Assembly (NCBI GenBank): GCA_014384345.1
Contig: JACNGB010000038.1
Location: 1-56,507 of the forward strand
Source: Candidatus Thioglobus pontius
GTDB lineage: Bacteria; Pseudomonadota; Gammaproteobacteria; PS1; Pseudothioglobaceae
Reading direction: 5' to 3'
DNA length: 56,507 bases
The notes under the pieces are model-generated. The model was not told where the DNA came from, made no database searches, and worked only from the letters and a program-made list of their open reading frames with translations. Shown here in pieces: positions 1-10,275 of the stretch; positions within the stretch are counted from its first letter, which is position 1, and each line of letters opens with the position of its first letter. The translations under genes and the position numbers were made by a program.

Positions 1-92
1 GACGGGTGTTGATGCTCGTCAATTGGGAGTTGTGCACTTATGAGTCGAATCCGCCACCTTTAGCTTTATAAGTGGATAAAATGAAGCACATG

Positions 93-905
93 ATGATTCA
101 ATTTACAAAAATGCATGGGCTTGGCAATGACTTTATGGTGATTGATAATACTCGTGGCGATATTCAACTAACTACCGAGCAAATTGTTAGCTGGTCGGAT
201 CGACATTTTGGTGTTGGTTTCGATCAACTACTTATGGTTGAATCAAGTAGCTCTTCTGGGGTAGATTTTCGCTATATTATTTATAATGCTGATGGTTCAG
301 AAGTTGAGCAATGTGGTAACGGTGCACGCTGTTTTGCGCGCTTTGTACGAGAAAAAGGCTTAAGTGCCAACAATCCAATTGTCGTTGAAACGCGCACCGG
401 ATTAATCACCCTAACCATTAATCCGGATAATTCGGTAAAAATTGATATGGGTGCGCCACATTTTGACCCAAATAGCATTCCCTTATTAGTGTCTGAAGCG
501 CAATCCACTTATCAAATTAAAGGCTTTGAAATGGGCGTTGTGTCAATGGGTAACCCACATTGTGTCATGATCGTTGATGATGTGACCAATATGGAGATTG
601 AAACAACTGCTTTAGCTATACAAGCAAGTGATTTATTGCCTAATCAGGCAAATGTTGGCTTTATGCAGATTCTCAATCAATCAGAGATTAAATTACGCGT
701 GTATGAGCGGGGCGCTGGCGAAACGCTGGCTTGCGGTAGTGGCGCTTGCGCTGCTGTTGTGCATGGTGTTGAACAAGGCTTACTAGGCTCAGCTGTGACT
801 ACACATCTAACAGGTGGTGATGCTTTGGTTGAGTATCAGAGCGGTGAGTCTGTGTTTTTATCAGGCCCAGCTGAATTTGTTTTTGAAGGTCAAGTAGAAG
901 GCTAA
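93..905 (+). CDS. dapF: Diaminopimelate epimerase
   Basis: Converts LL- to meso-diaminopimelate for lysine and peptidoglycan synthesis in the cytoplasm. The protein opens with the family N-terminus [11 protein letters not shown]. Both catalytic cysteines are present, in NGARCF near residue 72 and in ACGSGAC near residue 215. In-frame GTG (72) and ATG (81, 90) codons lie upstream. I chose 93 because GAAG sits six bases before it and the 270-residue product then matches the usual length and N-terminus. It converges on apaH, with the two 3' ends overlapping by four bases. Confidence 0.95.
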   Translation: MIQFTKMHGLGNDFMVIDNTRGDIQLTTEQIVSWSDRHFGVGFDQLLMVESSSSSGVDFRYIIYNADGSEVEQCGNGARCFARFVREKGLSANNPIVVETRTGLITLTINPDNSVKIDMGAPHFDPNSIPLLVSEAQSTYQIKGFEMGVVSMGNPHCVMIVDDVTNMEIETTALAIQASDLLPNQANVGFMQILNQSEIKLRVYERGAGETLACGSGACAAVVHGVEQGLLGSAVTTHLTGGDALVEYQSGESVFLSGPAEFVFEGQVEG

Positions 906-1708
906 CAACTCACTGAAAACACTTGCTTATCTGATAGTCTGATTGCACTCAACATTCCACCCCAAACACACCCATGATCCATTGGATAAATATGCGGGTG
1001 ATGAACATTTTTTAAAGTTGACCAATGTCCAAAGAAAATATCAGTATCTTTTAATGCACGATCTTTGTGCTCAAACCAAGCTTTAAATCCAGTTGGAGGA
1101 TGCTCAGCATCAAGCTTATGTTCAAACTCCAATGTAGCGTCGGCTTGGCAAAAGCGCATACGCATTAACGCGTTAATCGTGTAGCGACATTGTTCAATTT
1201 CATTTAATGCTTCATGCCAAGTGTAGGGGTGGTTGTGATACATTTGCTTTAAAAAATTTCCTAAATTTCCTAAATTTTCAGATTGAAGCTGTTGATGCAC
1301 TTGTTGTGCTTGAGTGGTTAGCGTGTCCAAATCCCAATTTGGTGGAATACCTGCGTGCACCAACAATGCATCATTGTGGTTAATTAATAATGGCTGCTGT
1401 ATGAGAAACTCGAACAATGGAGAGCTGTCTTTAGCTGTCAGAATGTCTGTGAATGTATCTTTTTTATTGGGATTAATATCAGCAAACGCACAGGCCAATA
1501 GATGAAAATCATGATTTCCTAATACCATTGATGTATTGTCAGTATGCTCATGAATAAATCGTAGTGTATCAAGCGATTTATCCCCACGATTAACCACATC
1601 ACCCAGAAAAAATAACTGATCTTTATCTAGTGAAAAGTTAATTTTTTTTAATAGCAGCTGTAAGGAGTCGTAACACCCTTGCACATCCCCAATTAAATAA
1701 TCAGCCAT
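902..1708 (-). CDS. apaH: Diadenosine tetraphosphatase (symmetrical)
   Basis: Hydrolyses Ap4A to two ADP; a calcineurin-like metallophosphatase. Metal and phosphate motifs are all visible: GDVQG (residues 7-11), GDVVNRG (36-42), GNHDFH (64-69) and the histidine in HAGIPP (about 118). At 268 residues it is the normal length. Its ATG overlaps the apaG stop by one base (TAATG), so it is the last gene of a pdxA-ksgA-apaG-apaH operon, the same order as in Escherichia coli. Confidence 0.95.
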   Translation of the reverse strand: MADYLIGDVQGCYDSLQLLLKKINFSLDKDQLFFLGDVVNRGDKSLDTLRFIHEHTDNTSMVLGNHDFHLLACAFADINPNKKDTFTDILTAKDSSPLFEFLIQQPLLINHNDALLVHAGIPPNWDLDTLTTQAQQVHQQLQSENLGNLGNFLKQMYHNHPYTWHEALNEIEQCRYTINALMRMRFCQADATLEFEHKLDAEHPPTGFKAWFEHKDRALKDTDIFFGHWSTLKNVHHPHIYPMDHGCVWGGMLSAIRLSDKQVFSVSC

Positions 1709-2079
1709 TAATGCAGTGTGTAAGGTTCGCTTAAAATAAACTCAGCAATTTCAGCTTCAAAACGTTCGCCATCATCATTAATCATGCCGTAAGCGCCTTT
1801 CATGGTGCCTGTTGCAGTTTTAATCACAGAGCCTGAGGTGTACTGATAAGATTCTCCAGGATGCAGGTGTGGCTGTTGGCCAACAACACCTTCGCCAATC
1901 ACTTCTTCCAGATGGCCTGTTTCGTCTTGAATCAGCCAACGTCTGGTTAACAATTGAGCACCGATAGAGCCGTTGTTAGTTATGGTAATCGTATAGCTAA
2001 AAGTAAACTGATGATGTTCAGGATGAGATTGATCCTTAATAAATCTCACATCGACATTAATATTAATGTTGTTTTTCAT
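1708..2079 (-). CDS. apaG: ApaG domain protein (Co2+/Mg2+ efflux protein ApaG)
   Basis: Small beta-sandwich protein of the ApaG/DUF525 family, whose biochemical role is poorly defined. The sequence has the family core, with L-L-T-R-R-W, VGEGVVG-like and YTSG segments and a C-terminal G-x-Y-x-M stretch. The frame stays open upstream to 2142, but the residues before the Met at 2079 look unlike the family and would run deep into ksgA. Starting at 2079 gives the usual 123 residues and a 17-base overlap with ksgA. It is followed by apaH through a TAATG junction. Confidence 0.9.
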   Translation of the reverse strand: MKNNININVDVRFIKDQSHPEHHQFTFSYTITITNNGSIGAQLLTRRWLIQDETGHLEEVIGEGVVGQQPHLHPGESYQYTSGSVIKTATGTMKGAYGMINDDGERFEAEIAEFILSEPYTLH

Positions 2080-2830
2080 AATCTTTGGCAAGGGTAATGA
2101 AGGTGTCCACATCAAGCATCTCGGCGCGCTGAGATAGGTCAATTTGAGTCTGCTCTTGAGTTAATAATGATTTTAAACAATTTCTAAGGGTTTTTCTTCG
2201 GTGCGCAAAAGCAGCCTTAACTACTTTTTCAAAAATAGCGATATTAGCAACTTTGCATTGTTTAAGTGGTGTCAGATAAACGATTGCTGAATCAACTTTA
2301 GGCGCAGGATCGAACGATTCTGGTGGTACGATAAAGATCATTTCAACATTAAAAAACGCCTGCATCATTACACTAAGACGACCATAAATTTTAGAGTTGT
2401 GTTTGGCCACCATCCTTTCAACTACTTCTTTTTGTAGCATGAAAGTCATGTCAATAATCTTATCTCGATTCTCTAATAAGTGAAACAAAATGGGCGATGA
2501 TATATTATAAGGCAAGTTACCGACTACTCGAATCGGCGGATTAAACTGATTTAAATCAAAATTAAGTGCATCACCCTCGTTAATGATTAGATTTGGTTTA
2601 TTGTAGCTGGTTAAAATCTGAATCAAATCTCGATCAATTTCAATTACATTTAAACACTCAACCTTTTCCAATAGTGGCAGCGTCATTGCCCCTTGGCCAG
2701 GGCCAATTTCCAATAAATTATCATCAACCTTAGGTGCAATGGTTGCAATGATTCGATCAATAATCTTTTCATCGGTTAAAAAGTTTTGACCAAAGCGTTT
2801 ACGTGCCTTATGGGCGGTGGATGTGGGCAT
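2063..2830 (-). CDS. ksgA: 16S rRNA dimethyladenosine transferase
   Basis: Dimethylates two adjacent adenines in the 3'-terminal hairpin of 16S rRNA during 30S maturation. The N-terminus K-R-F-G-Q-N-F-L is typical, the SAM-binding loop EIGPGQG is at 41-47, and the catalytic NLPY is at 105-108. Length is 255 residues, slightly short but complete. Its ATG overlaps the pdxA stop by one base (TAATG) and its 3' end overlaps the apaG start. Confidence 0.96.
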   Translation of the reverse strand: MPTSTAHKARKRFGQNFLTDEKIIDRIIATIAPKVDDNLLEIGPGQGAMTLPLLEKVECLNVIEIDRDLIQILTSYNKPNLIINEGDALNFDLNQFNPPIRVVGNLPYNISSPILFHLLENRDKIIDMTFMLQKEVVERMVAKHNSKIYGRLSVMMQAFFNVEMIFIVPPESFDPAPKVDSAIVYLTPLKQCKVANIAIFEKVVKAAFAHRRKTLRNCLKSLLTQEQTQIDLSQRAEMLDVDTFITLAKDYEKQH

Positions 2831-3792
2831 TAATTAGCTGATTGATTAATAAAATGTTGAGCATATTCTAACGCAGTATTTAAACTACCAAGACTAATAT
2901 TGCCAGAACCAGCTAATGGCAGGGCGGTTCCATGATCAACCGAAGTGCGAATAAAAGGCAGTCCTAGGGTGATATTAACTGCCTTTTTAAAGCCTAATGT
3001 TTTTAAAACTGGCAAACCCTGATCGTGATACATACTTAATACGCAATCAACACCCTGAAGTGCCTCGGGCGTGAAAGCAGTATCAGCAGGCACGCTACCA
3101 ACAAGATTTAACCCTTGGGCGTTTAATTGTTTGATCAAAGGATTAATAATCTCAATCTCCTCCATGCCCAAATAGCCATCTTCTCCAGCGTGCGGATTAA
3201 GCCCACAAACAACAATTTTAGGACGCCTAACCCCATACATCTCAAGAGATTGATGAATAATGCGAATCACTCGCTCTAGTGATTGATGGGTGATATTAGC
3301 AGCCACTTGAGAAAGGGGCAGGTGTGTTGTAGCTAACGCTACTCTAAGACCTTTTGTAGCCAACATCATTACTGTTTTATCTACTCGCGATCGTGCTGCC
3401 AAATATTCAGTATGCCCTGTAAAGCCAGGGTTAATATGGTTAATAACCCCTTTATGAATTGGGCCAGTAACCAAAGCATCACAATGTTGATTTAAGCAAT
3501 AATCAGTTGCCATATCTAAGGTGTTTAAGACATACTGTGCATTCTCAGTATTTAATACGCCTGTTTCAACTTTGCCTGGTGCCTTAATTGGATAAACGCA
3601 TAATTGTTGCGTATTATTTGTTTGCTCAGATTCAACAATTTTAAGTGGCAGATTTAGTTGTTTTGCACGCGCTAATAAAATATCTGGATCAGCAAAAATC
3701 AATAAATTATCTGTTGATTTTTTTTGAGCATGAATAATGGCTAAATCAGGGCCAATTCCAGTAGGTTCTCCAGGGGTAAATGCAATCGTCAT
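2830..3792 (-). CDS. pdxA: 4-hydroxythreonine-4-phosphate dehydrogenase
   Basis: NAD-dependent step of pyridoxal 5'-phosphate synthesis. The metal-binding histidines are seen in TGHTE, NPHAGE and YHDQG, and the N-terminus T-P-G-E-P-T-G-I-G-P-D is diagnostic. An ATG ten codons upstream (3822) is in frame. I prefer 3792 because the protein then begins M-T-I-A-F-T-P-G like its relatives (320 residues). A TATAAT-like box (reverse strand, about 3828-3833) lies just upstream, which would put a transcript start near the upstream ATG. First gene of the pdxA-ksgA-apaG-apaH operon. Confidence 0.94.
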   Translation of the reverse strand: MTIAFTPGEPTGIGPDLAIIHAQKKSTDNLLIFADPDILLARAKQLNLPLKIVESEQTNNTQQLCVYPIKAPGKVETGVLNTENAQYVLNTLDMATDYCLNQHCDALVTGPIHKGVINHINPGFTGHTEYLAARSRVDKTVMMLATKGLRVALATTHLPLSQVAANITHQSLERVIRIIHQSLEMYGVRRPKIVVCGLNPHAGEDGYLGMEEIEIINPLIKQLNAQGLNLVGSVPADTAFTPEALQGVDCVLSMYHDQGLPVLKTLGFKKAVNITLGLPFIRTSVDHGTALPLAGSGNISLGSLNTALEYAQHFINQSAN

Positions 3793-4021
3793 TAGGGATT
3801 GAAAGTTTTGTAAAAATATCATATATTATAGTGCCAATATATAATAAATATTTTATATAGTTAAATAAAAATAATATTTTAATTTATGATTAAAAATCAA
3901 AGGGTTGCAAATCAATAAAAAAGATAGTTTGTTATTTAAAATAAATACTAAACATAAGTCAAATGAATCATATAAAATTCCGATTAATAATATATTTTTA
4001 ACATCTAAAAACAGGTTAACT

Positions 4022-5170
4022 ATGAGCTCTACACTTACCCCTTTAGTCGCATCCGTTTTACTCGCATTTTCTCTACCATCTCAAGCTCAAATACTCAATC
4101 AAAATTCCAATAGCTTTGAGTCGGTTTATAACATTCAAACTGTCAGTGGCATGTCGCTTGATAAGCGTGCTTTATTGGGTGGCTCAGTCATCTCTTCATC
4201 TCAAGTTAATTTATCTGCTCAAGTTTCGGGTGATGTCTTAAGCGTAGCTGGTAAAGAAGGTGACATGTTTAAAACAGGCTCAATTTTAGTTACTTTGGAG
4301 CAAGACTCCATTCAAGCGCAGCGCGACTCAGCCTATGCTGAAATCGCTTCTGCTAATGAAGCGCTTAGAAATGCTGGCGTTCAATATTCACAATCGATTG
4401 TTTCTCCAAATGGCGGCGGTATGTTAGGTGGTGTGCCAGGCATGTTCTCCATGTTTACTGACCCGATGCTGAAGATGAGTGGTCAAGGCAACCCTGAATT
4501 TGACAAATTTGCCAATAGAACCTCAAGATATACCGCCTATCAACAGGCTAAAAACAAACTAACACAAGCTGAAAACAACCTTAAACAAATTGAATCGCGC
4601 TTAAAAGATGCAAACGTTACCGCACCATTTGACGGTGTTATTGTTGGCAAAGAAATTAATGAGGGTGATATTGTTCAGCCGGGGCAGACGCTACTAAGAT
4701 TTGCCAACATTAAAGATCTTCAGGTTGAGGTTAACATCCCATCAAGATTAGTAAGAAGTTTAAAACTTGATACAGATTATCGCATTAAGCTTGATATTGC
4801 CAACATTGTGGTTGAGGCTAAATTATCTCAAATCTATCCTATTGCTGATAACGCTAAACACAGTGTTAAAGTGAAATTTGACTTACCCGCTAATGTGCCA
4901 GTACTACCAGGTGCTTATGCAGAAGTTGAAATTTTTGAAACCGATTCAGGTGTATTAACGCCAATTGTGCCGGAATCTGCCATTATGTGGCGTTCATCAC
5001 TGCCAAGTGTATTTGTTATTAACCCATTAACGAATAAAACTGAGTTGCGCTTTGTGCGCCTAGGCGAGCAGGTGGGCAAAAACAAAAAGAGTGTTTTATC
5101 AGGGTTGAAAATTGGCGAAAAAATTGTCGCCAATCCAAACATCTTAATGATTTCAGGAATGAGCATCTAA
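4022..5170 (+). CDS. RND efflux periplasmic adaptor (membrane fusion protein)
   Basis: Links an inner-membrane RND pump to the outer membrane. A signal peptide (hydrophobic run and S-Q-A-Q cleavage region near residue 23) is followed by a biotinyl-lipoyl half-motif (QVSGDV), an alpha-hairpin with a Gly/Met-rich insertion (G-G-G-M-L-G-G-V-P-G-M), the second half-motif (APFDGVIVGK) and a beta-barrel domain. The frame is open back to a TTG at 3905, but the signal peptide and an AGG ribosome site six bases upstream fix the ATG at 4022 (382 residues). The pump gene follows ten bases later. Substrate cannot be read from sequence. Confidence 0.88.
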   Translation: MSSTLTPLVASVLLAFSLPSQAQILNQNSNSFESVYNIQTVSGMSLDKRALLGGSVISSSQVNLSAQVSGDVLSVAGKEGDMFKTGSILVTLEQDSIQAQRDSAYAEIASANEALRNAGVQYSQSIVSPNGGGMLGGVPGMFSMFTDPMLKMSGQGNPEFDKFANRTSRYTAYQQAKNKLTQAENNLKQIESRLKDANVTAPFDGVIVGKEINEGDIVQPGQTLLRFANIKDLQVEVNIPSRLVRSLKLDTDYRIKLDIANIVVEAKLSQIYPIADNAKHSVKVKFDLPANVPVLPGAYAEVEIFETDSGVLTPIVPESAIMWRSSLPSVFVINPLTNKTELRFVRLGEQVGKNKKSVLSGLKIGEKIVANPNILMISGMSI

Positions 5171-5180
5171 TTTATCAATT

Positions 5181-8100
5181 ATGTCAAATAACAACACCAC
5201 ATCAAACGACGAGGTTGATTTAGGAATAGCCGGTAAGTTAACTAAGGCCTTTATCACTTCACCGCTTTCGATTATTATCTTCTTCGCCATGTTGGGCGCC
5301 GGAATCATTGGACTGATTTCCACCCCTCGACAAGAAGACCCACAAATTTCAGTACCACTGATTGATCTATTTGTTGAGTATCCAGGCGCTTCTTCTGAAG
5401 AGGTTTCCAATATTGTGGTTAAGCCATTAGAGCGCTTAATGTCGCAAATCTTGGGTGTGAAGCACGTTTATTCAGTTAGCGACAAGGGCCAAGGTATTGT
5501 GACGGTTGAATTTGATGTTGGTCAGGATATGAATGCATCCATCATTAAAGTACGTGACAAAATGCTGGCCAACCTGGACTTTATGCCGCCAGGCGCTAGA
5601 CAGCCACTAATTAAGCCAAAAGAAATTGATGACGTACCGATTATTAACTTGACGCTTTGGTCAAAATCATTGGATGATGGTCAATTGCGCTCACTGGGTT
5701 TAGAATTAATCCAGCAACTAGAAAAAGTTAAAGACACCAATAACGGCTTTATTGTTGGCGGTCGAAAAGAAATATTTCACATTGATGCGTACCCAGGTAG
5801 ATTAGCAGGGTATGGCGTTTCTATTCAGCAAATTGCTGGCACTATTGGCAATGCTAACGTTCGTGAGCATACCGGTAATATCGAGCTTAATGGTTTTAAA
5901 ATGGAAGTCTATTCGGGTGACTTCTTTAGCAAAGTTGAAGATATTGAAAACTTAGTAGTGGCAGTTCACGATGGCAAGCCTATTTATGTGCGCGATGTTG
6001 CTGATGTGTACTATGCGCCAGAAGAAACAGAGCATATGGTTAGTTACTACACTGGTAAAGCCAATAAAACTGGTAAAAAAGCCACAGCTGAACAAGCAGT
6101 TACTATCGCTATTGCAAAGAAATTTGGTACCAACGGTGTTGCGGTAGCTGAAAATATTCTTGCCAAAGTAGAAGAGTTAAAAGGTCGAATTATTCCAGAT
6201 AACGTTGAAGTAGCAGTAACCCGAAATTATGGAAAATCTGCCAAAGATAAAGTTAACGCCTTAATTAAAAAGCTATTTATTGCAACCGGTGCGGTAACGC
6301 TACTAGTATGGTTTGCACTAGGTGTTCGTCCTGCCATCGTGGTTACCCTGGTTATTCCAGTGGTGTTATTGATGACCATATTCTCAGCCTGGATTTTGGG
6401 TATGACCATTGACCGAGTTAGTCTTTTCGCACTAATTTTCTCTATTGGTATTTTAGTAGACGACGCTATTGTTGTCACTGAAAACATATATCGACGCTGG
6501 CTAATTGACAATAAGATTACTATTGGCACAGCAATTGATGCAGTGCGAGAAGTGGGCAATCCAACCATTCTAGCCACCTTTACGGTTGTGGCTGCACTAG
6601 TGCCAATGGCCGCAGTAAGTGGCATGATGGGTCCTTACATGGCGCCAATTCCAGTATTAGGTTCAGTGGCTATGATGTTCTCGTTGTTTGCAGCTTTTGT
6701 CTTTACACCGTACTTCATTATGAAATTTGTGCCGCCACTTAATGTGTTGCACAAAATGCATGAAAAAGAAGAAAAAGAAGCTAAGGTAATGTATGCCTTT
6801 TATCACTCAACCATTACCGCATTGTTCAATAAAGCAACTTATGGCTGGGGCTTTTTAATCGGTCTAGTAATTACCTTCTTTATGGCTATGTCGATGTTCT
6901 ACACGACTTCAGTGCCAGTTAAAATGCTACCACTTGATAATAAATCAGAGTTTGGTGTGATGCTTGATATGCCTGATGGCACTTCATTATCAGACACAGC
7001 ATCAACACTTCATTTAATGGCGCAAACGCTACGTAATGTTGAAGAAGTGATTGATATTCAAGCTTATTCTGGCACTGCAAAACCATTTGACTTTAATGGC
7101 TTGGTGCGCCATTCATATCTGCGCCAATCATCATCTGTGGGTGAGCTACAAATTCAATTAACTGAAAAAGCAGATCGCTCTCGATCTAGCCATGAGATCG
7201 CCTTAGAGGCGCGTGAGCTAATCAAGAGTATTGCTGAAGAAGCAGGTGCTGATTACGCCGTTGTAGAGATGCCACCAGGTCCGCCAGTATTAAGACCGGT
7301 TGTTGCAGAGGTTTATGGCCCAGACAAGCAAACACGACGCCAACTAGCCAACGACTTAACTGAGTTGTTTATTGAGTCTGGTACTATGACTGATATTGAC
7401 AACCTAATGCGTGATGAATATCCTGTTATTGATTTCCAGGTTGACACGGCAAAAGCTTCAAGATTTGGCGTAAGTGTAATGACAGTTAAAGAAACACTAG
7501 CCATGGCAATGAGCAGCTTTAACGTGGGTACAATTCGACTGAAAAACGCCCTTGAGCCATCACGTATTTGCTTGCAAGTGCCACTGACTAAGCGCTCACA
7601 ATTGTCTTACCTTACTCAGCTGCCTGTACCGTCACAACATGGCGGCATGATTCCAATTTCTGAACTGGGTTCATTTAGCTATAAAAAACAAGACGACCTC
7701 ATCTATCATAAAGATTTAGCTGACGTTGAATACGTATTGGGTGAGCCAATTGGTCGACTAAGCGCGCCAATCTATGCCATGTTTGCAGTTGACGATTTAC
7801 TACTTCGCCACCAAACATTAGACGGTTCTCAATTGCAAGGTGAATACCTAGGTCCGCCTAAAAATCAAAACATCCCAGGCTTTGAATGGGGTGGTGAGTG
7901 GACGGTTACTTACGAAACCTTCCGTGATATGGGTATGGCCTTTGGCGTTGCATTGGTGGTAATCTACATGTTGGTTGTCTGGCAGTTTGGTAACTTTATT
8001 ATTCCAGCAGTTATCATGGCGCCAATTCCATTAACCTTATTAGGCATCGTTCCAGGTCATTGGTTGCTGGGTGCAGAGTTTACTGCAACTTCCATGATTG

Positions 8101-8630
8101 GCTGGATTGCACTAGCTGGTATTATTGTTCGAAATTCAATCTTATTGGTTGATTTCACTGTGCAAGAATATGCCAAAGGAAAGCCGTTCTTTGATGCAGT
8201 TATTAACTCATGTGCATCTCGTACACGTCCAATTATGATCACTGCATTCGCACTAGTGGGCGGATCCAGTGTAATTCTATCTGATCCTATTTTCCAAGGA
8301 ATGGCTATTTCATTGTTATTCGGTGTATTGGTTTCAACAGTGCTTACGTTGATTGTAATTCCTTTGGGCACGCTATCAGCTGGAGAAGAGTCTTGTCGTA
8401 ATATTGCTGTTAATATGGGCTTGTTACCAGGTGATGCGGACGCAGATGCAAAGTACAACGTGCAAAAAGAGCCTAAGCCTACAGCAGACAAAAAAACCAC
8501 TGATCCAAAAAATTGGATCAAATCAGCACTGTCTAAAAAGAATAAGGCAAATGCTGATGGCCAAGATGATTCAGCAGAAAAGATCGATACTAATGGATTG
8601 CTAAAAAAGGAAGATAAAAACGATCTGTAG
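5181..8630 (+). CDS. RND efflux transporter permease
   Basis: Proton-driven resistance-nodulation-division pump, 1149 residues. It shows the RND layout: first membrane segment near residues 26-46, a large periplasmic porter domain, a cluster of helices, a second porter domain (after about 590) and a second helix cluster (after about 920). Helix 4 carries GILVDDAIVVTEN with the proton-relay pair D427-D428. The helix 10 motif reads VRNSILLVDF, with Arg where AcrB has its Lys. After the last helix comes a charged Lys/Asp-rich tail of roughly 90 residues. No outer-membrane channel gene is nearby. Exported compound unknown. Confidence 0.9.
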   Translation: MSNNNTTSNDEVDLGIAGKLTKAFITSPLSIIIFFAMLGAGIIGLISTPRQEDPQISVPLIDLFVEYPGASSEEVSNIVVKPLERLMSQILGVKHVYSVSDKGQGIVTVEFDVGQDMNASIIKVRDKMLANLDFMPPGARQPLIKPKEIDDVPIINLTLWSKSLDDGQLRSLGLELIQQLEKVKDTNNGFIVGGRKEIFHIDAYPGRLAGYGVSIQQIAGTIGNANVREHTGNIELNGFKMEVYSGDFFSKVEDIENLVVAVHDGKPIYVRDVADVYYAPEETEHMVSYYTGKANKTGKKATAEQAVTIAIAKKFGTNGVAVAENILAKVEELKGRIIPDNVEVAVTRNYGKSAKDKVNALIKKLFIATGAVTLLVWFALGVRPAIVVTLVIPVVLLMTIFSAWILGMTIDRVSLFALIFSIGILVDDAIVVTENIYRRWLIDNKITIGTAIDAVREVGNPTILATFTVVAALVPMAAVSGMMGPYMAPIPVLGSVAMMFSLFAAFVFTPYFIMKFVPPLNVLHKMHEKEEKEAKVMYAFYHSTITALFNKATYGWGFLIGLVITFFMAMSMFYTTSVPVKMLPLDNKSEFGVMLDMPDGTSLSDTASTLHLMAQTLRNVEEVIDIQAYSGTAKPFDFNGLVRHSYLRQSSSVGELQIQLTEKADRSRSSHEIALEARELIKSIAEEAGADYAVVEMPPGPPVLRPVVAEVYGPDKQTRRQLANDLTELFIESGTMTDIDNLMRDEYPVIDFQVDTAKASRFGVSVMTVKETLAMAMSSFNVGTIRLKNALEPSRICLQVPLTKRSQLSYLTQLPVPSQHGGMIPISELGSFSYKKQDDLIYHKDLADVEYVLGEPIGRLSAPIYAMFAVDDLLLRHQTLDGSQLQGEYLGPPKNQNIPGFEWGGEWTVTYETFRDMGMAFGVALVVIYMLVVWQFGNFIIPAVIMAPIPLTLLGIVPGHWLLGAEFTATSMIGWIALAGIIVRNSILLVDFTVQEYAKGKPFFDAVINSCASRTRPIMITAFALVGGSSVILSDPIFQGMAISLLFGVLVSTVLTLIVIPLGTLSAGEESCRNIAVNMGLLPGDADADAKYNVQKEPKPTADKKTTDPKNWIKSALSKKNKANADGQDDSAEKIDTNGLLKKEDKNDL

Positions 8631-8647
8631 TTAGCTCTTAAGAAAAC

Positions 8648-8686
8648 AAAAAAAATACCGAACCTTAAGTGTTCGGTATTTTTTTG
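8648..8686. terminator. Bidirectional rho-independent terminator
   Basis: Perfect stem with core ACCGAAC (8657-8663) and GTTCGGT (8671-8677), extended outwards by A-T pairs, with loop CTTAAGT. It is flanked by an A tract on one side and a T tract on the other, so it can stop transcription from both the RND genes and the converging lipA gene. Confidence 0.9.
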
Positions 8687-8702
8687 TTCTTCATTAGTTA
8701 GC

Positions 8703-9665
8703 CTAACTGATTGATTTTCCAGCTGCTTGAAGATCCGCATGATAAGAAGATCTGACCATAGGTCCGCTAGCCACTTGCGTAAAACCCAGCTCAGTTGCAA
8801 TAGCTTTGTATCGTTCAAACTGATCAGGGTGAATGTAGGCCTCAACCGCCAAGTGATGCTTGCTAGGTTGGAGGTATTGACCCAAAGTTAGCATATCCAC
8901 CTGATGGGCGCGTAAATCTTTTAAAACATCAATAACTTGGTTTTCACTTTCACCAACACCGAGCATGAGTCCAGATTTGGTGGTGACACTCGGATGTTGT
9001 TGTTTAAAGGCTTGTAATAATTCAAGCGAATGCTCGTAGCTTGCCCCTGGGCGTACTTTTGGATATAAGCTTGGCACTGTTTCAAGATTATGATTAAACA
9101 CATCAGGTGGGCAAGATTTAAACACTTCTAGCGCCTGATCAATCCTACCTCTAAAGTCAGGTGTTAATATTTCGATTTTTACCTCAGGGGTAGTTTTGTT
9201 AATTTGATCAATACATTGTTTAAAATGCTGCGCACCACCATCACGCAAATCATCACGATCAACCGAAGTAATAACAACATACTTAAGTTGCATTTTTTCA
9301 ATGGTATCAGCTAAATGATTTGGCTCATTAACATCCAAAGGTTTTGGCTTACCGTGCGCCACATCACAAAATGGGCAACGCCGAGTACAAATTTGGCCCA
9401 TGATCATAAATGTGGCAGTGCCATGATTAAAGCATTCACCCAAATTAGGGCATTGTGCCTCTTCACAAACGGTAAACAGTTTTTGATCTCTTAAGGTATC
9501 TTTAAGTTGATCCACTTTTGAGCCGCCCGGGTGTTTAATACGTATCCAGCTGGGCTTACGCAACACAGGGCGCTCAGCATCAGGTTTAATTTTAAGCCGA
9601 GACACTTTTGACTCACCCTTAAGTGCTTTAATTTCAATGTCTTGAGTGTTTATTTTATTGCTCAT
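8703..9665 (-). CDS. lipA: Lipoyl synthase
   Basis: Radical-SAM enzyme that inserts two sulfurs into protein-bound octanoyl groups. The auxiliary cluster cysteines are C67, C72 and C78 (C-x4-C-x5-C), the radical-SAM cysteines are C93, C97 and C100 (CTRRCPFC), and the C-terminal RSSYHAD serine motif is present. An upstream in-frame TTG exists, but the ATG at 9665 is the better start (320 residues). It overlaps the lipB 3' end by 11 bases. Last gene of ybeD-lipB-lipA; a terminator lies just beyond. Confidence 0.96.
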   Translation of the reverse strand: MSNKINTQDIEIKALKGESKVSRLKIKPDAERPVLRKPSWIRIKHPGGSKVDQLKDTLRDQKLFTVCEEAQCPNLGECFNHGTATFMIMGQICTRRCPFCDVAHGKPKPLDVNEPNHLADTIEKMQLKYVVITSVDRDDLRDGGAQHFKQCIDQINKTTPEVKIEILTPDFRGRIDQALEVFKSCPPDVFNHNLETVPSLYPKVRPGASYEHSLELLQAFKQQHPSVTTKSGLMLGVGESENQVIDVLKDLRAHQVDMLTLGQYLQPSKHHLAVEAYIHPDQFERYKAIATELGFTQVASGPMVRSSYHADLQAAGKSIS

Positions 9666-10269
9666 AATGCTCAATTGTGTTGATTAATAACGCTGCCAAT
9701 TGCATTGCAATCTTAGTCGTAGGGGGTGTATTATCCGCTAAGTTACTTAATTGTGTGACCGCCAATCCTTGGTAACCACAAGGGTTAATTTGCTCAAAGG
9801 GGGTTAAGTCCATGTCAATATTAACACTTAAGCCGTGATAAGTTTTGCCATGCTTAACTTTTAGCCCGAGTGCAGCGATTTTTGCATGATCTACATACAC
9901 GCCAGGTGCACCTTTCTGAAGATGTGCATTAATACCATAATGACTTAACAACTCAATGACTGACCGCTCTAAAGCGCTAACCATTTGCTTTACACCCAAG
10001 CCTAGACGTCTTAAATCAACCAAACAATAAATCACCAATTGTCCCGGTCCATGATAAGTAATTTGCCCGCCACGATCAGTTTTTACAACGGGGATTTGCT
10101 TAACATTAAGCTCGTGTTCAGCCTTGCCGGCAATGCCTTGGGTAAAGACACTGGGGTGCTCGACAATCCACAATTCGTCTTCAGTGGTAGGGGTTCGAGC
10201 ATCAGTAAAATCTTTCATTGCTTGCCAGGTGTCAGAGTAGTCTTTTAGACCCAGCTTAACAATGTTCAT
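9655..10269 (-). CDS. lipB: Octanoyl-[acyl-carrier-protein] transferase
   Basis: Moves octanoate from acyl-carrier protein to lipoyl domains, the step before LipA. Signature [12 protein letters not shown] is at 66-77, with the catalytic lysine at 130 (K-I-A-A-L-G) and the acyl-accepting cysteine at 164 (NPCGYQG). The 204-residue length is normal. It sits six bases after ybeD. Confidence 0.96.
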   Translation of the reverse strand: MNIVKLGLKDYSDTWQAMKDFTDARTPTTEDELWIVEHPSVFTQGIAGKAEHELNVKQIPVVKTDRGGQITYHGPGQLVIYCLVDLRRLGLGVKQMVSALERSVIELLSHYGINAHLQKGAPGVYVDHAKIAALGLKVKHGKTYHGLSVNIDMDLTPFEQINPCGYQGLAVTQLSNLADNTPPTTKIAMQLAALLINTIEHYEQ

Positions 10270-10275
10270 AAAAAA

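Noticed and set aside
1-71. Two frames are open from the left edge (one to 43, one to 71).
   Set aside because: Either could be the 3' end of an upstream gene, but neither gives a recognisable sequence.
3905-4021. N-terminal extension of the RND adaptor from a TTG codon.
   Set aside because: A good signal peptide and ribosome site place the start at 4022; the extension is AT-rich leader sequence.
8057-8845. Long antisense frame (262 codons) across the end of the RND gene.
   Set aside because: It runs through the RND coding region, the terminator and lipA, and matches no family; a shadow frame.
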